From contig JAHQIW010003643.1 in the NCBI GenBank assembly GCA_019055375.1, positions 124,001 through 188,000 on the forward strand: a stretch of DNA of 64,000 bases. Reading direction: 5' to 3'. The notes under the pieces are model-generated. The model saw only the letters and a program-made list of their open reading frames with translations, did no database searches and was not told the DNA's origin. Shown one piece after another: positions 57,220-64,000 of this stretch (position 1 is its first letter; each line of letters opens with the position of its first letter). The position numbers and the translations under genes were made by a program. The DNA comes from Parelaphostrongylus tenuis. Taxonomy: Eukaryota > Nematoda > Chromadorea > Rhabditida > Metastrongylidae.

Positions 57220-58471
57220 GCGATGGGCTGGTTGTAATTATTGCCCCAGTATGCTGCAGTAGTTGACTTTGTTGTTCAGAGCGACATCGAACTGCCTCTC
57301 ATATACTACCCACCCAGTGTCACTTGATTGCAGCTTCTGCTCCACTTGCTAGATACATTCAGCATCCATAGCAGGATACTCAATCATCCACTCATCCACC
57401 TACCTGTTCTATGAATGTTTCTGGATAGTTTGATCCTACTCGATACTTTTCACGCATTTCTCAGTCCAACAGCTTCCATGTCACACTCATGGAACCCTTG
57501 GGCCACCATCTGGTTTCAAAAGTGTGTCCCACCAGTTTATCAATCAGTAATCAGCCAACTGATTTACATCTATCCCTCTATCTAGTAAATCAAATAACAT
57601 TGAATTTAAACTGTGTGGTGATGGGCATTTTCCATAATCATAGTTCATCGCTATAATGTATTTTGCTAATACAAGATGAGAAAAATTTATAGTCGAAGAA
57701 CAGAGACATCAGGAATCATTAAAAGCATTTGGAATCTTGTGTGTTCATACCTTTTTTGTAGAAAAAAAAATATGTATTCATTTTCTTTAGTTTCCAAAAA
57801 TTTCGCTGATATCATCACAACCTCGCCGCATAAATCGTCATAACCATTGTAACGTTCTTATGTAAATGCTTGATGATAACTAATGACCGTTAAACGTGGT
57901 GGCGCGTTCTAAATAATTTTTGTTATTGAATTTCCTTCAAGGCGTGAACCACTAAAAAAACAGTAAACAAATGACTACTTGAGTTTCCATCAGTTTTGCA
58001 TGGATATAAAGTGGAGGAACTTGTTTTCCGGAACTCATAACGTAGTTAATTCCTTACATCAAGTAGGACTGAAAGCTTCAAGATTGTTTTTACGCTCAGT
58101 CCATGTCCTGAATTACGCAAACGTACATGACGAAAAACAAGCATGCAGGCAATATGAGATCGCTGCGAAATAAATTTCAGCTTAAGTTAACCACATTCAT
58201 CAGCACTAGATTTTCTAGACGTTTGTGCTAATTGCTCATGATGTTTTCTCTATTTTTTCTCCGTTTTTTGATCAGTAAACTACTCCGTGAACATTATTAT
58301 TCTGGATTACTAAGCTAACACGAGGTTGGTGTATTAAAAAGCCATTACTTTGTCGACGTCCGGTACTTACTACAATCATGGAACCAACACGTACTTAACT
58401 CTCAACAGCAGTCAATGAAGCGTCATCAGACGGGGAATACCCATCATCGGCGACGTTAAAGTCGTCTAACA

Positions 58472-58472
<1 letters not shown>
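57220..58472. other. No gene seen
   Basis: No supported gene, RNA or repeat. Confidence 0.5.
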
Positions 58473-58509
<37 letters not shown>

Positions 58510-58555
58510 TATATACATATATATGTACATATATATGCATATATATATATGTATG
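58473..58555. repeat. TA microsatellite
   Basis: A pure TA run of about 30 bp passes into mixed ATATAC and ATGTAT repeats. It could form cruciform or slipped structures. Confidence 0.95.
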
Positions 58556-58621
58556 AACAAACACACAGACACGTACTCAAATACACACAGGCCTAAATAT
58601 ATGAACATATATAAACGCACA

Positions 58622-58672
58622 TCACACATACAACACACACACACACATACACACATACACACACACACACAC

Positions 58673-58752
<80 letters not shown>

Positions 58753-58759
58753 CACACAC

Positions 58760-58813
<54 letters not shown>

Positions 58814-58820
58814 ACACATA
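58622..58820. repeat. CA microsatellite, about 200 bp
   Basis: Nearly continuous CA dinucleotides with a few CATA and AGCA interruptions. Open frames of alternating Thr-His or Cys-Val residues on either strand are artefacts of the repeat. Confidence 0.98.
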
Positions 58821-60042
58821 CGCACCCAATTGGTCACATCGCTTGAGATCACTTAGAGCAAAAATCATTCAAATAACATTGCCGGACGTCAGCCTCACTA
58901 AACCGACATCCGAGACCTTCTAATCGTTATCTCCACTCGTGGACGTTTAAACTCTGGACAGATGTCGTTTTTTAAAATAGTCTTTGGGCTGTTTTGGGAC
59001 TTTCTTGCCTTTTTGTGAAGGAAAGGTAGTATATTTTAGTACCTTTTCTCAGTTGTTTATTTACACCAATACTAATAAACAGTAATTTCTACACAATTCC
59101 TATATTTCACTCAGAATTCTCCTTTCTAATCTTTGCTTTCCAAGATTTTTGTAAGCAAAACCTGCACTATTTTTGCATGATTATCTATAAACCTCATTTA
59201 AAATTTCTTGCCGTTTTCATAGTAAATTAATTACCTCAACTCACAAGAGGCTCTTTTTGAAATGCGAAGAAATATGTGCAATCGAACTTCAGAAGTGAAT
59301 TAATATGCTTTCATTTACTCTTTGGAGAAAGGACAGTTGAATAGCGAAATACCTTTACATTTTATATTTTTACTGTGTTCATTCGAAAGTGTTCTCCATC
59401 ACAAATTTGGTAATTGGGATAGTATTGCTTCTACATGATTGAAAAAAGTGTTAAAATTTTAGAAAAAAAAACTCCAAAAAGCCAAAAAAAAATCAAGACA
59501 TTATGATTCAATGAGCCATCTACGCGAAAAATCATACGAACCATGCTGAAGTTTCACTTTGATTGGTATTGGTTAGTCAAGTAATTTCCTTCTCCCTTCC
59601 CGAGCTTTCTGCATTGATGTGGGTTGAGGATTCTCGTGCCTCGTTCAGATAAGGAGTAATCCTTGACAAGTAGCGGAGAATTCCATGATCGGTTTATACA
59701 AGACTTGAACTTTTGAAAGAGAAATGTCAAGCTTTCTATTTCCGATTTGGCGTCTCCCTGGGGATGAATTGATTGTCCTCCCTTACCGTAGCAAATCCGT
59801 GTTTTCTATTTCTACGAAGCGATTTGTTTTTAATGCAAACCTACGGACACACACGCACACACACACACACATACGGACACACAATAACAATGACACACAC
59901 CACTACTCCAACGATCTTCAATGATATCGCGGCAAGGCAGCGTCGCCTTGAAAATAATTCAACTTCAAACGGTGTTTTTATTCGCCTGATCGTCATTATA
60001 ATACAATTTTCTTGAAGAGTATAGTTCCTCCTATATGAAAAC
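58821..60042. other. No gene seen; short CA tract
   Basis: A second short, interrupted CA-rich tract lies at about 59845-59890. No supported gene. Confidence 0.5.
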
Positions 60043-60305
60043 TAGAGCGCAGTGGCTGAAGGTGCCACCCGTGTATACATCAATGCTGCCTTAATCGAGT
60101 GCCATGGACTAATCCAGCCATCCCCGTCAATCTAAGAAACTGATATTAGAGTCGAAGGATAAAAGCGCTAACTGAATAGATCGGTAAGCCCCTGCAAGTT
60201 TGTAGGCCAAATATGCATTCAGCCACCTTTACAGTGCTTGGTGAATTTGAATTCACTTCTCAAATGATAAGCCAAAGACAGAAGCCTCATCCTTTATCCT
60301 TTTAT
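60043..60305 (+). mobile_element. SINE family S1, old diverged copy
   Basis: GAGCGCAGTGGCTGAAGGTGC at the head, GCCAAATATGCATTCAGCCACC in the body and CCTCATCCTTTATCCTTTTA at the end keep the S1 order, but the middle is poorly preserved. Confidence 0.6.
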
Positions 60306-60867
60306 ATGAAGTGTAAAAGGCAAGAAATTCTTCGGTATCGGTATAGGCAACAGAACCATAAAACTGCCTGGACTAGCAGTTCTCGAGACATATGCTTAAA
60401 CTATATATATCTTCGGTTCTAGAGCAATACCATTAGCACCGGAAAAAATTCTCAGATTTACTCTCTATTAACCTTAGCCCTGAGCCTATAAAATGCTTGA
60501 CTGAGTGGATTGCGTTTAATTTTGATATTCCCATGCTTTAATAAAGACGAAACGTTGAATGCTCAGCTAATGCAAAATAAAACTTTTATCAGCAATTTCC
60601 TGATTGCTCAAGTTGAATCAAGTAGTGAATAGTGTTGTACTCATGGAATTAGAAAATTTCTGACATCTGTGATCAGAAATTTTCTTCCTCACGAGCGTAT
60701 GTTCGTAGATTCATGGATTGAAGACGAGCTGCTTGTTTCTGATGTACTGCCTTGATCTACAAGTGACTCGAGCTAAACAGATTTTAACATAACAAGGACT
60801 ATTTTCTTGATTGTCTTGAATGACACAAATTTACGGAAGGCACAGATAGTGTGGGTGAAGTATTCGG
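60306..60867. other. No gene seen
   Basis: No supported feature between two SINE relics. Confidence 0.45.
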
Positions 60868-61025
60868 GGAAAGGGATAAAGCTTTCACGAGTGTAATCAC
60901 TCTCTGAATGAGTCATGTACTCGTCTTTATCCAGCATCGTTAGAGGTGATTGAATGCATATCTGGCCTATACAATGATTTGCGGTAGCCTAACGATTTAA
61001 CATGTCAGTGGTCCTATCCTCTCAG
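60868..61025 (-). repeat. SINE family S1, partial old copy
   Basis: The minus strand contains the S1 body order (GAGGATAGGACCACTGAC, GGCCAGATATGCATTCAATC, then an end near GCTTTATCCCTTTCCC) without the tRNA-like head. Confidence 0.55.
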
Positions 61026-63483
61026 TTACGTAAGTCATCAATATAGAAAGGAAAAGAAGACTTTGAGAGTTTAGAACGTTGGACCGAAGGGGGAAAAGCT
61101 CAAAGACACAAAATTAGCGCTTTCATCTCATGAGTATTTTGAAGTACTGATTTTATGTTTATGGCCATAATAGATTACTTCCATAAATTCTTACTTTTTC
61201 CCTTCATCTCACATTTTCTATTTCCTATGTGACGTGTCATTTCGAGATTTTTTCGTCTCTCATTTACGCTTCCATTTCACTTCAGCACTTTTTTCCCTCC
61301 GTCAAAGCACTAGAGTATCTAGTGCTCTTTGAAAAGAGTACTGGTGGCAAAAGGTGAATTTAGAACCCCCTACCAATAGCTTATTGCTTTTTGTCTTATT
61401 CTCTTGTAGGTGAAAGTGAATACGAAGCGTACAGATATCTGGCCTTTGATCAGTTCCAATTTCTTTCTCGGTTTGAGCAAGTTCTGATGAGTTCTGTATG
61501 AAGTTCTGTATGTTAGCATGAATAGGAAATTTTGCTGAGAGAAACTGAAGAGATTTAGCAGTTTTAAAGTTATTCTAGATATCCTTCGCTTGAGCGCTGT
61601 GCAGAACCCGTTGATTTATTAAGCTGGTTAAGCCGTTATCCTCTCGGCTTCCACTCTGAAACAGTTGGTGCTAGTGAGCTTCTCATGAGCAAATGAATGG
61701 CTCTTGAGGCTCGTAGTGGTCGGCTGCCATATAATGGCTGAAATTTACGAGCCAGATCGATGGAAGTGAAATATCTTCAAATTTCTGGGTTTCGAAGCTT
61801 CAATTGACATTCATCATGTTGGTGAAGAAAGAGTGAAGACGTGTGAAGACGCAGTCAAATTCACAAGTGAACCAAACCATCTATAGATCTAACGTTGGCT
61901 ACAAGTCATTAAAAAAAAGTGCATGGAAGGAACGTTATAGATGGCATGTAAAGAATTTGATGACATGTTGGCGTTTATAAAATGATGTGTTCATCAAAAG
62001 TTCGTCTAGTTAATATGCAGCTTGATGCGATCGTGCACGAAGAATAAAATTAAGATAGCGCATTGGCGATGTCAGCTGATTTCGATTGTTATGCGATAAC
62101 AATGTGGATACGCGGTATTTTTCCCGTTCGTTCGAATGTTTTGTCTTCCTGTTCTCCTTTTTTCGTTCCCTAAGACTGCGCCGGATTGAATTAGTAGCCG
62201 TTTGAGCTCGAAAATCTTAGTGCAGTGTTTTTAGAAATCAGTGAAAACACAGAACAAGCTATGGCGAGAAAATAACAAGATCCCGTTTGACGCTTATCAC
62301 ATTCCATTCGAAAAGAAAGGTACTGCTGCCCACACATCGGGTCTGATCACTGAAGCAGCAAAAATATTCCTATATGACGATTGCTTTGTTGAATAAAATC
62401 ATTTTCCGATTTTGATTCCAAATAAGACCATTTTATGCTGCAAGGTGACGTCATAAATTCAACGACTTTCGTCGAATTCCGCAGTCTAAAAATTGTCTTA
62501 AATGTTGCGAACATCACTCAACGCCGAAAATTTATGATAAGAATTTCTTTTCGATGTTAACAAAGCATACGAAATAAAACAAGAAGGCCTTCGTCACTTT
62601 GTACTCCCTATCATGACGAATCGCTTTTGATTTGTATTTTCAGCAATGATCAGAAGTACTTGTGTAATGTGTTGTTCGAAAACAAAATTTTTTCTTCTTG
62701 TAGTTTCCGATTTTGATTGTTCCTTGAACCTTGGCCTGTGTCACACTCCAGAGATTTACTATAATGATTTCTTTTTCTGTAGGAATCAAATAATTCATAT
62801 TTTTATCGAGTGCTATATATATTTTTTTGAAATCCTTGTGATCACAATAAACTTCATTTAGTCATCTGTTATCCTTTATTTTGTGATTTTTCTGTCTTTT
62901 GGCCACTTGTAAATAACTGTTTATTGGACTAAGGAATTGATGTAATCACTAACAATCCGCATCTAAATCTGATTATATTGAACATTCCACTGAGTAGGTT
63001 TAATTCCATTAACATCTGCGCCAGTATAAAAAATCCCTGCAATGAAAAAAACTCCATTTTTGGACTGGAAAACAAAAACTAAATGGTTCACGTAGTTCTC
63101 TCGACTTGTGAAGTCGAAGTAGAGGTTTCGAATTCAGCGAATTATAGTCAAATAACGTGTTACTTTTATTATAGTTCCTCGCTTTAGGTAAATTGAAGAA
63201 TTCGACTCTTCAAGATTGTGTTTTTGATACCAACTCGTTTGTCTGAACTCAATTAATCTAAAGAGATTAAATTGGATTTGTGTGGGTTGTGGTGAAGTAT
63301 TAAATTCTCGGACCCGTGATGGGATGTTTTGAAAGGAAGAAAAGAGCAATATTTGTCGCTTGAATCTACAAATTCAGACAGACCTCAAAACTGTTAACGA
63401 CGTCACGAAATCACTTCATTTCTAAAAGCTTGATAAATTCGTTTTCGTTGCCTCAAGTGTTCTTCAACGTGGTTTATCGTTGG
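61026..63483. other. No gene seen
   Basis: AT-rich sequence. A perfect palindrome with nine-base arms (AGCACTAGA and TCTAGTGCT, three-base centre) lies at 61306-61326. No supported gene. Confidence 0.45.
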
Positions 63484-63610
63484 TGGGTACTACAGTGGTT
63501 AATAGTGCTCTGCAGAAATTACGTGGTCATTGATTTCGCCCCAGCTCCTTGAATTCGACTCCTCTGTTCTTCTGAGGTCAGAAATTTATACTGGACTTCT
63601 CTGAGAGAAA
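63484..63610 (+). repeat. SINE family S1, head relic
   Basis: ACTACAGTGGTTAATAGTGC, TCTGCAGAAATTACGTGGTC and GATTTCGCCCCAGC follow the S1 head with heavy divergence; the body is only faintly visible. Confidence 0.45.
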
Positions 63611-64000
63611 AAGTGCATTATCTTTATCTATCGGCATGCTCTCACAGATCATTGAGAAGTTCAATTTATTGCCTTCATTTGACTGATTTTCGAAAACTCC
63701 GTTGAAAAACTTCAATATACTTTCATAGACTTTATATTAAGCCCTTTACGAGACTTGGTATTGCATCTTAATGATGTGTCTATATTTCGACAGTTTCCCG
63801 TCTTATCACCACAACACGCCCCATACTTAGAGTAGCAAAGGAGGAACATGCCACAGTGCTTGTCAGGCGAAATATCGCGTATTCCACCATCTTGTTTACA
63901 GTCGATGTTTTGCTACTGTTATTACATTCGAACTTTGCCTTTATTTGACTGCTTTTCGAAGGCATAATTCTTTGCTACTTTCATATGAGGTCGTGTTATT
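63611..64000. other. No gene seen
   Basis: A/T-rich sequence to the window edge with no supported feature. Confidence 0.45.

Noticed and set aside
58456..58868. Cys-Val and Thr-His rich open frames over the CA tract
   Set aside because: They are produced by the dinucleotide repeat in several frames and strands.
1..64000. CRISPR array, phage, bacterial operon or rRNA
   Set aside because: There are no regularly spaced identical repeats, no bacterial gene organisation and no rRNA-like blocks; composition and elements are those of an animal nuclear genome.

Overview
The window looks like a repeat-rich, AT-rich stretch of an animal nuclear genome, most probably a strongylid (hookworm-like) nematode. 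The best support is an RTE-type LINE protein, plus decayed relatives of it, of a kind I associate with hookworm and related genomes; this assignment is inference from memory of those families. I find no convincing host protein-coding gene, no rRNA, no trustworthy tRNA gene and no CRISPR array. Nearly all recognisable sequence is transposable-element derived.

Layout. 1-8.6 kb: fragments of two unrelated families of short repeats that carry hammerhead self-cleaving ribozymes, including an inverted dimer at 8.3-8.6 kb with an apparently intact ribozyme. 8.6-17.5 kb: mostly featureless, with tRNA-like relics, a LINE tail and a young tRNA-derived SINE. 17.5-19.8 kb: decayed copy of the RTE element. 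20.5-22.9 kb: SINE, mariner relic, LINE tail. 22.96-27.4 kb: a nested insertion locus. A Penelope-like element (PLE) terminal region arranged head to head carries a full-length RTE (23464-26817, perfect 12-bp target duplication, intact 946-residue ORF) and, 34 bp further on, a hammerhead-bearing repeat (26864-27236) in the same arm. 27.5-30.2 kb: near full-length decayed second LINE family (LINE-B) with a SINE inside. 31-33.2 kb: hammerhead repeat and mariner relics. 35.75-37 kb: PLE fragment with GIY-YIG endonuclease domain and terminal tail. 39-49.7 kb: tRNA-like inverted pair, PLE-like tail motif, LINE-B relics, two more hammerhead repeats and a LINE-B copy split by a SINE. 50-64 kb: old SINE relics, TA and CA microsatellites and otherwise anonymous AT-rich DNA.

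How it fits together: the autonomous element is the RTE, encoding an APE-type endonuclease and a reverse transcriptase. The SINEs carry tRNA-like pol III promoters and insert with target duplications, so they presumably borrow LINE machinery. The hammerhead repeats encode no protein, are 255-483 bp long, show 9-16 bp target duplications, and several occur with an inverted partial copy at one end, as does the PLE here. I infer they are non-autonomous, retrozyme-like passengers of a PLE or LINE reverse transcriptase. This hammerhead set is the most interesting content of the window.
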